Source: Phycisphaeraceae bacterium (GTDB lineage Bacteria > Planctomycetota > Phycisphaerae > Phycisphaerales > Phycisphaeraceae). Taken from it: 18,765 nt of DNA. Of this stretch, positions 1 to 6,715 are shown one piece after another. The position numbers and the translations under genes were made by a program. Location of the stretch: positions 1 to 18,765 of the forward strand of contig JADZCW010000240.1 of the NCBI GenBank assembly GCA_020851395.1. The letters run 5' to 3'. A model generated the notes under the pieces. It made no database searches and was not told the DNA's origin. It saw only the letters and a program-made list of their open reading frames with translations. Position 1 is the first letter of the stretch. Each line of letters starts with the position of its first letter.

Positions 1-1
1 G

Positions 2-844
2 CCCTCCCACTCCACACCCCTCGAGCTCACCTGGTCCCTCATCCCCACCGCCATCTTCCTGGCCATCTTCTACTACGGCTTCAAGGGCTTCATGGACCTC
101 GCCGCCCCCCCCGACTACGCCTACGAGGTCAAGGTCGTCGCCTCCAAATGGCGATGGGAGTTCGTCTACCCCAACCAGGCCGCCAGCGACACCCTGCACG
201 TCCCCAAGGACGTCCCCATCCGCCTCCTGCTCCAGAGCGACGACGTCATCCACAGCCTCTTCGTCCCCACCTTCCGCATAAAAAAAGACGCCGTTCCCAA
301 GCGCCTCAACACCACCTGGTTCAAGGCCGAAAAAACCGGCGAGTACGACCTCTTCTGCGCCGAGTACTGCGGCACCCGCCACTCCATGATGCTCAGCAAG
401 GTCGTTGTCCAGGAGCCCGAGGCCTTTAACGCCTGGCTCGATAACGCCGCCAACTGGGTCGCCTCCGTCCCACCCGTCGAGGCCGGCGCCAAGCTCTACA
501 CCACCAAGGGCTGCTTCCAGTGCCACTCCACCGACGGCCGCGCCGGCACCGGCCCCTCCTTCAAGGACCTCTTCGGCCACGACGTCGCCCTCGTCGGCGG
601 CAAGACCGTCCTCGCCGACGAGAACTACATCCGCGACTCCATGCTCGACCCCGCCGGACAGGTCGTCGCCGGCTACGCCGCCGTCATGCCCACCTACCAG
701 GGCCGACTCAAGGACGCCGAGCTCACCGCCCTGACCGAGTGGATCAAGTCCCTCAGCGACAAAGCCCCCGCCACCAAGATCGAACTCCCCGCCACCGAAA
801 AGGCGCCCGCCGCCGAACCCCAATCCTCCACCCCCAACTCCTGA
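2..844 (+). CDS. coxB: Cytochrome c oxidase subunit II with fused cytochrome c domain (5' partial)
   Basis: Subunit II of a caa3-type oxidase. It receives electrons on a fused cytochrome c and passes them through the CuA centre to subunit I; the soluble domains face the periplasm. The reading frame is open from base 2, so the start lies upstream of the window; translation from there gives the second membrane helix (LTWSLIPTAIFLAIFYYGF), and the ATG at 92 is internal. The CuA ligands are visible: His in IHSLFVP, then FCAEYC (Cys codons at 356 and 368), with the following His and Met in RHSMM. A class I haem-binding site, CFQCH, lies at 512-526, with later Met residues (VMPTYQG) as possible sixth ligand. 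The C-terminus is an Ala/Pro/Glu-rich tail. It is the first gene of the cox operon seen here, 35 bases before coxA. The missing part should be helix 1 and the signal or lipoprotein region. Confidence 0.96.
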   Translation, partial: PSHSTPLELTWSLIPTAIFLAIFYYGFKGFMDLAAPPDYAYEVKVVASKWRWEFVYPNQAASDTLHVPKDVPIRLLLQSDDVIHSLFVPTFRIKKDAVPKRLNTTWFKAEKTGEYDLFCAEYCGTRHSMMLSKVVVQEPEAFNAWLDNAANWVASVPPVEAGAKLYTTKGCFQCHSTDGRAGTGPSFKDLFGHDVALVGGKTVLADENYIRDSMLDPAGQVVAGYAAVMPTYQGRLKDAELTALTEWIKSLSDKAPATKIELPATEKAPAAEPQSSTPNS

Positions 845-879
845 TCCCCCATCCCTAACTCCAGCCGAGATTCCATAAA

Positions 880-2643
880 ATGTCCGCCACGAATCCCCCC
901 ATCACCGCGCAGCCCCACTTCGGCCACCCCGCCGCACCCGCCGGTGACAACTACCTCACCCACGGCCGCGGCGTCCTCTCCTGGCTCCTGACCCTCGACC
1001 ACAAACGCATCGCCATCATGTACATGGCCGGCATCCTCTTCTCCTACGCCCTCGGCGGCGTCTTCGCCATCCTCATCCGCACCGAGCTGATCCTCCCCTC
1101 CCCACAGTTCAGCTCCGACCCCGACACCGCCTGGCGATTCTACAACCACATGTTCACCCTCCACGGCGCCGTGATGGTCTTCCTCTTCATCATCCCCGCC
1201 ATCCCCGCCATCTTCGGCAACTTCGTCCTGCCCATGATGCTCGGCGCCAAGGACGTCGCCTTCCCCAAGCTCAACCTCACCAGCCTCTACCTCTGGGCCC
1301 TCGGCGCCGTCATCTTCATCTTCGTCCTCCTCAAGGGCGTCCTCAACGTCATGTTCCCCGCCCTCGTCCCCTTCTGGGGCGGCGGCGGCCTCGAGACCGG
1401 CTGGACCTTCTACACCCCCTACGCCACCACCACCGCCGACTCCGCCGTCGTCGAGGCCACCCTCGGCGCCTTCATCATCGGCTTCTCCTCCATCCTCACC
1501 GGCGTCAACTTCATCGCCTCCATCCACATGCTCCGACCCCCGGGCATGACTTGGTTCAAGATGCCCCTGATGCTCTGGGCCCTCTACGCCACCAGCATCA
1601 TCCAGATCCTCGCCACACCCGTCCTGGGCATCACCCTCCTCCTGCTCATGGCCGAACGACTCCTCCGCGTCGGCATCTTCGACCCCGGACTCGGCGGCGA
1701 CCCCATCCTCTACCAGCACTTCTTCTGGTTCTACTCCCACCCCGCCGTCTACATCATGATCCTCCCCGCCATGGGCGTCATCTCCGAGCTCATCAGCACC
1801 TTCAGCCGAAAGCACATCTTCGGCTACTCCTTCATCGCGCTCAGCTCGCTCACCATCGCCTTCCTCGGCTTCCTTGTCTGGGGACACCACATGTTTGTCA
1901 GCGGACAGAGCCCCATGGCCAACGCCATCTTCAGCCTCCTGACCTTCTTCGTCGCCGTCCCCTCCGCCATCAAGACCTTCAACTGGGTCGCCACCATGTA
2001 CAAGGGCAACATCCACCTCAAGACCCCCATGCTCTACGCCATGGGCATGATCTGCCTCTTCACCATCGGCGGCCTGACCGGACTCTTCCTCGGCTCCCTC
2101 TCCACCGACGTCCACGTCCACGACACCTACTTCATCGTCGCCCACTTCCACTACGTCATGATGGGCTCGGTCCTCTTCGCCTTCCTCGGCGGCCTCTACT
2201 ACTGGTGGCCCAAGTTCTTCGGCAGAATGTACGCCGAGAACCCCGCCCGCATCGCCGCCGTCCTGGTCTTCATTGGCTTCAACCTCACCTTCTTCATCCA
2301 GTTCGTCGCCGGCACCCAGGGCATGCCCCGACGCTACGCCTCCTATCCCGAGCAGTACACCATCTACCACCAGATCTCCACCATCGGCGCCTACACCATG
2401 AGCCTGGGCATGCTCCTCGTCGCCGCCAATCTCCTGCACTCGCTCCTGCGCGGCCCCAAGGCCCCCCCGAATCCCTGGGGCTCGAACTCCCTCGAGTGGC
2501 ACGCCTCGTCCCCGCCCCCGCACGACAACTTCGCCCAGACGCCCAACGCCGGCGACCCCTACGACTACTCCGCCTGGCGCTACGCCTCCCCCCGCGAGGG
2601 CTACGTCCGCGACCCCAACGCCGCCCCCGCGCCCACTCACTAA
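880..2643 (+). CDS. coxA: Cytochrome c oxidase subunit I (haem-copper oxidase, A2 'YS' type)
   Basis: Catalytic, multi-helix subunit of the aa3 oxidase that reduces O2 to water and pumps protons. Expected ligands are present: H95 (TLHGAVM) and H424 for haem a, H422 for haem a3 (VAHFHYV), and H287, H336 and H337 for CuB (YSHPAVY, WGHHMF), with Y291 available for the His-Tyr crosslink. The D-pathway entrance D125 (GAKDVAFP) and K-pathway lysine K365 (PSAIKTFNW) are kept. The proton-gating glutamate of A1 enzymes (GHPEV) is absent; the site reads Y285-S286-H287-P-A-V, the A2 signature also known from Thermus and Rhodothermus caa3 enzymes. At 587 aa it is slightly long, owing to a Pro-rich hydrophilic C-terminal tail of about 65 residues. 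The ATG at 880 has only a weak ribosome site, but the N-terminus fits the family. Confidence 0.98.
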   Translation: MSATNPPITAQPHFGHPAAPAGDNYLTHGRGVLSWLLTLDHKRIAIMYMAGILFSYALGGVFAILIRTELILPSPQFSSDPDTAWRFYNHMFTLHGAVMVFLFIIPAIPAIFGNFVLPMMLGAKDVAFPKLNLTSLYLWALGAVIFIFVLLKGVLNVMFPALVPFWGGGGLETGWTFYTPYATTTADSAVVEATLGAFIIGFSSILTGVNFIASIHMLRPPGMTWFKMPLMLWALYATSIIQILATPVLGITLLLLMAERLLRVGIFDPGLGGDPILYQHFFWFYSHPAVYIMILPAMGVISELISTFSRKHIFGYSFIALSSLTIAFLGFLVWGHHMFVSGQSPMANAIFSLLTFFVAVPSAIKTFNWVATMYKGNIHLKTPMLYAMGMICLFTIGGLTGLFLGSLSTDVHVHDTYFIVAHFHYVMMGSVLFAFLGGLYYWWPKFFGRMYAENPARIAAVLVFIGFNLTFFIQFVAGTQGMPRRYASYPEQYTIYHQISTIGAYTMSLGMLLVAANLLHSLLRGPKAPPNPWGSNSLEWHASSPPPHDNFAQTPNAGDPYDYSAWRYASPREGYVRDPNAAPAPTH

Positions 2644-2682
2644 CCCACGCTAACTCCCTCGGATCTTCCAGGGCCCCCACAT

Positions 2683-3645
2683 ATGACCCAAGCCCCGCCC
2701 ACCACACAGCACCAAGACCACGCCGGCCACGACCCGAACCTGGCGCATCACTTTGAAACGCCCAAGCAGCAGTTCGACTCCGCCAAGGTCGGCATGTGGG
2801 TCTTCCTCGCCACCGAGATCCTCATGTTCGGCGGCCTCTTCTGCGCCTACGCCGTCTGGCGGTCCAACCACCCCGACGTCTTCCTCTATGCCCACACCAA
2901 GCTCGACTGGCGACTCGGCGGCATCAACACCGTCCTGCTCATCGCCAGCTCCTTCACCATGGCCTGGGCCGTCCGCGCCGCCCAGCTCTCTCAGAAAAAA
3001 CTCATGGTCGCCCTGCTCGCCCTGACCATTGCCGGCGGCTGCGGCTTCCTCGTCGTCAAGACCTTCGAGTACTCCGCCAAGTACCACCACGGCCTATGGG
3101 TCGGCCACTGGAACCAGTACCACCCCAACTACCAAGGCCCCAAGCACGAAGAAGCCGCCGCCCACGCCGCCGTAGCCCCCGCCCCCGGAAGTAGCGACGG
3201 TGGTTCGAACGTTTCAGCCCCCGGCTCCGCCGGGGGGTACGATCAACTTGCCCTCACCGCACCCGAACACTCTCAAGTCACCCACGCCCCCCCCGGCCCC
3301 CAGGGCATCGTCCCCGCCCTCGTGACGCCCCCCTCCAGCGCCCAGGTCCAAGCCGACCTCGCCGAGCAACATCACACCTCCCACTACAACCTCGCCTGGG
3401 AGGACCTCCCGCCAGCCGAGCAGGCCCGCACCCACCAGTTCTTCCAGATCTACTTCCTCATGACCGGCCTGCACACCTTCCACGTCATCGTCGGCCTGGG
3501 CCTCTTGACCTGGATCCTTCTCCGCGGCCTCCGCGGCGCCTTCGGCAGTGCCTACTTCACCCCCGTCGACCTCGTCGGCCTCTACTGGCACCTCGTCGAC
3601 CTCATCTGGATCTTCCTCTTCCCCCTCCTCTACCTCATCCACTGA
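2683..3645 (+). CDS. coxC: Cytochrome c oxidase subunit III, with enlarged internal linker
   Basis: Structural membrane subunit of the oxidase. The family signature is clear near the N-terminus (WVFLATEILMFGGLFCAYAVWR, about residues 38-60) and the C-terminus (LHTFHVIVGLGLL, YWHLVDLIWIFLFPLLYLIH). At 320 aa it is much longer than the usual 200-odd residues. The excess is a hydrophilic, Ala/Pro/Gly/Ser-rich loop from about residue 145 to 247, between the early and the late helices. Residues about 165-188 of this loop are encoded by two repeat-like DNA segments (3176-3192 and 3216-3245), and the second also occurs outside genes in this window. The loop therefore looks like an in-frame repeat insertion between helices rather than a functional domain. 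The start ATG at 2683 lies 39 bases after coxA. A later subunit III-family gene sits in the same operon. Confidence 0.96.
   Translation: MTQAPPTTQHQDHAGHDPNLAHHFETPKQQFDSAKVGMWVFLATEILMFGGLFCAYAVWRSNHPDVFLYAHTKLDWRLGGINTVLLIASSFTMAWAVRAAQLSQKKLMVALLALTIAGGCGFLVVKTFEYSAKYHHGLWVGHWNQYHPNYQGPKHEEAAAHAAVAPAPGSSDGGSNVSAPGSAGGYDQLALTAPEHSQVTHAPPGPQGIVPALVTPPSSAQVQADLAEQHHTSHYNLAWEDLPPAEQARTHQFFQIYFLMTGLHTFHVIVGLGLLTWILLRGLRGAFGSAYFTPVDLVGLYWHLVDLIWIFLFPLLYLIH
3176..3192 (+). repeat. C-rich 17-mer repeat (family B), copy inside coxC
   Basis: Reads CCCCCGCCCCCGGAAGT. It differs at one base from 17368-17384 in feoB and at two from 16741-16757, and is nearly the reverse complement of 17310-17326. In coxC it encodes the Pro-Ala-Pro-Gly-Ser part of the interhelix loop, 23 bases before the hairpin repeat at 3216. 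Pro/Ala linkers in a C-biased genome can create the first 11 bases by codon bias alone. The shared GAAGT/CAAGT end makes a common origin more likely, but does not prove it. Confidence 0.45.
3216..3245 (+). repeat. 30-bp hairpin repeat (family A), in-frame copy inside coxC
   Basis: A perfect 8-bp stem, CCCCCGGC (3218-3225) and GCCGGGGG (3229-3236) around a TCC loop, followed by GGTACGATCA. The whole 30 bases match 7700-7729, upstream of the second acetyltransferase, at 29 of 30 positions; the only change is in the loop. Here it is translated in-frame within the coxC linker (about Ser-Ala-Pro-Gly-Ser-Ala-Gly-Gly-Tyr-Asp-Gln). One intergenic and one intragenic copy suggest a dispersed, possibly mobile palindromic element. 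Confidence 0.8.
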
Positions 3646-3680
3646 TGCACACCAACCTCGACCATAGCGCACATCACGAG

Positions 3681-3701
3681 CCGCGACCGTAAGGGAGCGG
3701 T
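3681..3701. repeat. Intergenic hairpin motif between coxC and the subunit IV gene
   Basis: The 118-base gap between coxC and the next start contains CCGCGACCGTAAGGGAGCGG, in which CCGC (3681-3684) can pair with GCGG (3697-3700), or ACCG with CGGT. From memory, very similar strings are frequent between genes in planctomycete genomes; I could not check this. Function unknown: perhaps an mRNA processing or stabilising hairpin within the operon. Confidence 0.4.
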
Positions 3702-3764
3702 GTCCGCGCGTTCGTCACCCAATAAAGGGAATTGATCTACATCGAATCTCGCGAGCCCTCACCC

Positions 3765-4133
3765 ATGACCACATCCAACCACGACCACCACGCCGACCAG
3801 CCCCACGCCGTCCCCCTGGGCGTCCTCGCCGGCATCTTCGCCATCCTCATGCTCCTGACCTTCCTCACCGTCGCCGCCACCTGGGTCAACCTCGGCCAAT
3901 TCAACATCTGGATCGCCCTGGGCATCGCCGTCGTCAAGGCCGTCCTCGTCGGCCTCTACTTCATGCACCTCCGCTACGACAGCCCCTTCAACGGCCTCGT
4001 CCTCGCCATGGCCCTGATCTTCGTCGCACTCCTGATCGGCGGCGCCCTGATCGATACCCACCAGTACAAGCCCAACGTCGACGCCGCCTACTCCCCCGAC
4101 TCCCCTCGCCCCCCCATGGTCGACGTGCAGTAA
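3765..4133 (+). CDS. caa3-type cytochrome c oxidase subunit IV
   Basis: Small accessory membrane subunit of bacterial haem-copper oxidases (prokaryotic COX4 family), helping assembly or stability of the complex. It has three hydrophobic segments: about residues 15-37, 45-68 and 76-97. Between them is the family hallmark VVKAVLVGLYFMHLRYDSP. The N-terminus is rich in Asp and His (NHDHHADQPH), as is common here. I chose the ATG at 3765 (122 aa) because it gives this typical N-terminus. A TTG at 3732 in the same frame would add 11 residues, and an AGGGA lies just before it, but with only one base of spacing it is a poor ribosome site. It lies between the two subunit III-family genes. Confidence 0.9.
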   Translation: MTTSNHDHHADQPHAVPLGVLAGIFAILMLLTFLTVAATWVNLGQFNIWIALGIAVVKAVLVGLYFMHLRYDSPFNGLVLAMALIFVALLIGGALIDTHQYKPNVDAAYSPDSPRPPMVDVQ

Positions 4134-4156
4134 CCCGACTCTCTCGGAGACTGCCC

Positions 4157-4750
4157 ATGCAAGCCCCCCCTCACGACACCAAATACCAGGTCAATCCCCC
4201 CAACACCGGCAAGCTGGGCCTGCTCCTCTTCCTCGCCGCCCTGGCCATGCTCTTTATCGCCAGCCTCCTCGCCTACGCCCTGATCCGCTACACCGGCCAG
4301 AACGCCCCCCCCTCCGGCTCCATTCATCTTCCGGGGGCCCTCTGGATCTCCACCATCGTCATCCTCGTCAGCTCCGTCACCATCCATCACGCCCTGGCCT
4401 GCGTCGCCCACGAAAAACAGCTCCACTTCAAGCTCTCCATGACCGCCACCGTCCTGCTCGCCACCCTCTTCCTCGCCGTCCAGGCCCCCAGCCTCTACCT
4501 CCTGCTCCAGCGTCACCACGACCTCGCCGCCCAGAACATCCACCTCTACGGCCTGATCTTCCTGCTCATCCTCCTCCACGCCCTGCACGTCCTCGGCGGC
4601 GTCATCCCCATGCTCGTCACCTGGCTCAAAGCCCTCCGCGGCCGCTACGACCACGAACAGCACCGCCCCGTCGCCTACCTCGCCATGTACTGGCACTTCC
4701 TCGACGCCGTCTGGCTCGCCATGTTCGCCACCCTCCTCGTCCTGGCGTAG
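4157..4750 (+). CDS. Second cytochrome c oxidase subunit III-family protein
   Basis: A 197-aa membrane protein of the haem-copper oxidase subunit III family, shorter than the coxC product and without its long loop. About five hydrophobic segments are visible. Family features include the N-terminal GKLGLLLFLAALAMLFIASL, LHALHVLGGVIPM in the middle, and the C-terminal YWHFLDAVWLAMFATLLVL, which closely parallels the YWHLVDLIWIFLF of coxC. A good ribosome site, CGGAGA at 4145-4150, precedes the ATG by 6 bases. It closes the cox operon: a hairpin and then convergent genes follow. It may stand beside or replace the first subunit III in the complex; the sequence does not say which. Confidence 0.9.
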   Translation: MQAPPHDTKYQVNPPNTGKLGLLLFLAALAMLFIASLLAYALIRYTGQNAPPSGSIHLPGALWISTIVILVSSVTIHHALACVAHEKQLHFKLSMTATVLLATLFLAVQAPSLYLLLQRHHDLAAQNIHLYGLIFLLILLHALHVLGGVIPMLVTWLKALRGRYDHEQHRPVAYLAMYWHFLDAVWLAMFATLLVLA

Positions 4751-4796
4751 GCCTCCATCTTGGCATGCGGTTGATATTTGTATGACTGGGTGCCAT

Positions 4797-4818
4797 GCAG
4801 CGTCCCGAAGGGCGCTGC
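4797..4818. terminator. Hairpin between convergent cox operon and PIN toxin gene
   Basis: GCAGCG (4797-4802), a bulged T, CCC, a GAA loop, GGG and CGCTGC (4813-4818) form a 9-bp stem. It lies between two converging transcription units, where a shared terminator is expected. No T-run follows on either strand, so a factor-independent terminator is not proven. Confidence 0.4.
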
Positions 4819-4880
4819 GTGCTGCGGCCACGAACATGCGTTAATCGCCCAGCACCCTTCGACTCTCGAAATCGCCCCCT

Positions 4881-5276
4881 TCACCGCATCCGCTCATAAA
4901 CCGCCCGCGGCGACAAAATCGCAGTCCCCTCGATCGACCCCAGCGCCAACAGTTCACGATCCCCCGTCACCAGCACGTCCACCTTCCCCGCCACCGCCGT
5001 CCCCAGCACCGGCAGAGCATCCTGATCCTTGACCACGCCCTTCGCCACCGCCGCCGGCTCGACCATCTCGCACTCCTCCCGCAGAAACCGCACGATCTCC
5101 CCCGCCCGCCGCTTGGGCATCTTGAACTTCCCCGTCAGATGTCGTTCCAGCTCGTCAAGAATGTGCCGGCTCAGCACCAGTTCATGAAACTCAAGGCAGA
5201 CATCCAGCAGCCCCTCGCACAACCCCCTTGTGCCAAAGGCCGCCAGCAACACGTTCGTGTCCAGCACCACCCTCAC
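4881..5276 (-). CDS. PIN-domain toxin (putative RNase) of a type II toxin-antitoxin pair
   Basis: A 131-aa PIN-domain protein of the COG1569-like 'toxin component, PIN family' group, predicted to be a Mg-dependent ribonuclease held in check by the adjacent antitoxin. The acidic active-site set is visible: D6 (VVLDTNVLLAAF), E42 (ILDELERHL), D86 (KDQDALPVLGTA) and D106 (LVTGDRELL). The length is normal for a single PIN domain. Translation starts at a GTG (5274-5276) that overlaps the antitoxin's TGA stop in the 4-base GTGA, so the two are very likely translationally coupled, toxin second. The stop at 4881 faces the cox operon. Its RNA target cannot be told from sequence. Confidence 0.9.
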   Translation of the reverse strand: MRVVLDTNVLLAAFGTRGLCEGLLDVCLEFHELVLSRHILDELERHLTGKFKMPKRRAGEIVRFLREECEMVEPAAVAKGVVKDQDALPVLGTAVAGKVDVLVTGDRELLALGSIEGTAILSPRAVYERMR

Positions 5277-5488
5277 GAGACAGCCTTGAAGATGTCCTCG
5301 TCCGTCAGCAGCCCCTGCGCCTCAGCCAGCGGCAGCGTCTTGCTCCGCAGCGCGTGGAACTTTTCGATCGCCACGTACCGCCGCAGCGACTCGCGCACCA
5401 CCTCGCTCACCGGCCGGTCCTGCCGTCGGCTCAGCTTCTCGAGCTCCCGTCGGAGCTTGTCCGGGATGCGAATGTTGAGCATGCCCAT
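5273..5488 (-). CDS. Ribbon-helix-helix antitoxin
   Basis: A 71-aa protein with an N-terminal CopG/Arc-like ribbon-helix-helix: a beta strand (MLNIRIPDKL, about residues 3-12) followed by two helices (RRELEKLSRRQDRPVSEVVRESLRRY split at the turn RPVS). The C-terminal 25 residues (LPLAEAQGLLTDEDIFKAV) would bind and neutralise the PIN toxin. It is expected to repress its own operon, and a tandem 10-bp repeat lies directly upstream over the -10 box. ATG at 5488 is preferred; a second ATG two codons on gives almost the same protein. No ribosome site is visible, which agrees with the promoter lying only a few bases upstream. Confidence 0.9.
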   Translation of the reverse strand: MGMLNIRIPDKLRRELEKLSRRQDRPVSEVVRESLRRYVAIEKFHALRSKTLPLAEAQGLLTDEDIFKAVS

Positions 5489-5489
5489 A

Positions 5490-5509
5490 TGTATTACATT
5501 GTATTACAT
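5490..5509. promoter_or_regulatory. Likely autoregulatory operator of the toxin-antitoxin operon
   Basis: Two exact, abutting copies of TGTATTACAT (5490-5499 and 5500-5509). Each is close to a palindrome (TGTA-N-TACA with one mismatch), as expected for the tandem half-sites bound by ribbon-helix-helix dimers. The pair overlaps the predicted -10 box and ends just before the antitoxin start codon. Confidence 0.7.
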
Positions 5510-5525
5510 CGGCTCAAAAGGTCAA
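5498..5525 (-). promoter_or_regulatory. Promoter of the toxin-antitoxin operon
   Basis: On the minus strand TTGACC (5525-5520), a 16-base spacer, then TACAAT (5503-5498). Transcription would begin within a few bases of the ATG at 5488, so the mRNA would be leaderless or nearly so. Confidence 0.65.
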
Positions 5526-5600
5526 TCAATTGAGTCGGTCAACCCCATGCTCTACCCCTACCTCATGTCCCGCCTGGGGATACGAACCTTTGCCCGGTCC

Positions 5601-5628
5601 AAACAAAAACCCCGCACCAGGCGGGGTT
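5601..5628 (-). terminator. Intrinsic terminator of the nucleoside hydrolase gene
   Basis: On the minus strand the stem AACCCCGC (5628-5621) and GCGGGGTT (5615-5608), with a 5-base loop, is followed by TTTTTGTTT (5609-5601, overlapping the stem foot). It lies about 33 bases after the stop of the nucleoside hydrolase. This is the clearest factor-independent terminator in the window. Confidence 0.85.
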
Positions 5629-5660
5629 GACTTGATGTTCATGGTTTTCAGTCGCCCGTC

Positions 5661-6560
5661 TTACTTAAACACCCCAAAGTAGTGATCAAAGAACCGCTGC
5701 ACATCCACCCCCAGCGCCACCTCATGCGGCCCGTCGGGACCCTCTTTGGGCTGCTTGTTCCACAGCGTCATCCCCTGCACCCGGTCGCTCCCCCCCAGCT
5801 CCACCACCACCGTCCCGCGCTCGAACTTGCAGATCTCTTCGTCGAAGATCGTCACCGCCGCCAGCGGGTCATGGAACAGCACCGGGATCGTCCACTGCTT
5901 CATCCACACCTCCAGGAAGTCCCGCACCGGCCCGAGCACCGGCGCCGTGCACCGCTTGAGCACCTCCGCCGCCGGCATCGCCACCTGGTTCGTCACGTCC
6001 AGACCGATCGACCGGTGCACCTTCACCGCGTGCTTGTACGCGATCGCCGTCGCGTGCGGGTCGACGAACGCGTTCCACTCCCGCGGCCCCGCCTGCGCCA
6101 TCCGGTTCGTGAACACCCCCGACATCATCACCAGACCCTTGAGCAGCGACGGAATCTCCGGGTCCAGCGTGAACAGCAGCCCGATGTTCGTCAGCGGCCC
6201 GATGGTCAAGAGCACGATCTCCCCCGGATGCTTGCGGATCGTGTCACGCAGGAAATTCAGCACCTGCCCCTGCGGAAAATCCTTCTTGTGCGGCCACTTG
6301 GCCAGCGCCGGCGCCTGCATCGCCGTCGTCTGCATGAACTTGAACAGCATCGGCTTCTCGACCCCCGGGATGATCGGGATGTCATCGCGCCCCGCGATCT
6401 TGCACATCGCGCTGGCCATCTGCGCCCGGATCGTCGCCTGACCCGACACCGTCGTGATGCCCAGAAGCTCGCACTGCTTCTGTGCCAGTAGGTACGCCAG
6501 ACAGAAAGCGTCGTCGATGTCGCTGCCGATGTCCGTATCGAGGATGATCTTGGTTGTCAT
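5661..6560 (-). CDS. Inosine/uridine-preferring nucleoside hydrolase family protein
   Basis: A 299-aa enzyme predicted to hydrolyse the N-glycosidic bond of ribonucleosides, giving free base and ribose (salvage or catabolism), in the cytoplasm. The N-terminal calcium-binding aspartate cluster is intact: D8-T-D10-I-G-S-D14-I-D16-D17-A. Further family marks are LLTIGPLTNIG in the middle, and the His-Asp pair in LFHDPLAAVTIF near the C-terminus, where the Asp completes calcium binding. ATG at 6560 was chosen because AAGGA lies 8 bases upstream and the motif then starts at residue 8. A longer frame from 6689 would add 43 residues unlike the family. It is a single-gene unit with its own terminator, divergent from the acetyltransferases. 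Base specificity is unknown. Confidence 0.93.
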   Translation of the reverse strand: MTTKIILDTDIGSDIDDAFCLAYLLAQKQCELLGITTVSGQATIRAQMASAMCKIAGRDDIPIIPGVEKPMLFKFMQTTAMQAPALAKWPHKKDFPQGQVLNFLRDTIRKHPGEIVLLTIGPLTNIGLLFTLDPEIPSLLKGLVMMSGVFTNRMAQAGPREWNAFVDPHATAIAYKHAVKVHRSIGLDVTNQVAMPAAEVLKRCTAPVLGPVRDFLEVWMKQWTIPVLFHDPLAAVTIFDEEICKFERGTVVVELGGSDRVQGMTLWNKQPKEGPDGPHEVALGVDVQRFFDHYFGVFK

Positions 6561-6571
6561 ACGTGGGATCC

Positions 6572-6599
6572 TTGAAGTTAGGCGTGAGGCGGGTATTCT
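6572..6599 (+). promoter_or_regulatory. Candidate promoter for the first acetyltransferase gene
   Basis: TTGAAG (6572-6577), 16-base spacer, TATTCT (6594-6599), in the 155-base divergent gap. The overlapping minus-strand TAGAAT (6600-6595) could serve the nucleoside hydrolase, but no good -35 goes with it. Confidence 0.35.
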
Positions 6600-6715
6600 A
6601 CCGATCCATTGCCGCGTCGCGCTGTCATTCACGCGACAAATCCCGGCACTTTCGTTTCGTTCGTCACTCGCCCCGAGTTCCCCTCGCAACCCACGCCCCG
6701 CACCAGGACACGCCC

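Noticed and set aside
694..2640. Long antisense open frame (648 codons) opposite coxA and coxB
   Set aside because: Its translation is Gly/Glu/Asp/Val repeats with no domain. It results from strong C bias at third positions of the real genes on the other strand, which removes stop codons from the antisense frame.
1551..2756. Open frame of 401 codons in another + frame across coxA
   Set aside because: Arg/His/Pro-rich translation overlapping a certain coxA; the frame is open only because of codon bias.
4757..4880. Small open frames in the gap after the cox operon
   Set aside because: They have no ribosome site, lie over the hairpin and the end of the toxin gene, and their translations show no coherent character.
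5572..5592. tRNA-like T-arm string on the minus strand (GGTTCGTATCC), possible tRNA remnant or attachment site
   Set aside because: The flanking bases pair for only two base pairs, and no anticodon or D arm is visible nearby. No integrase or matching repeat lies in the window.
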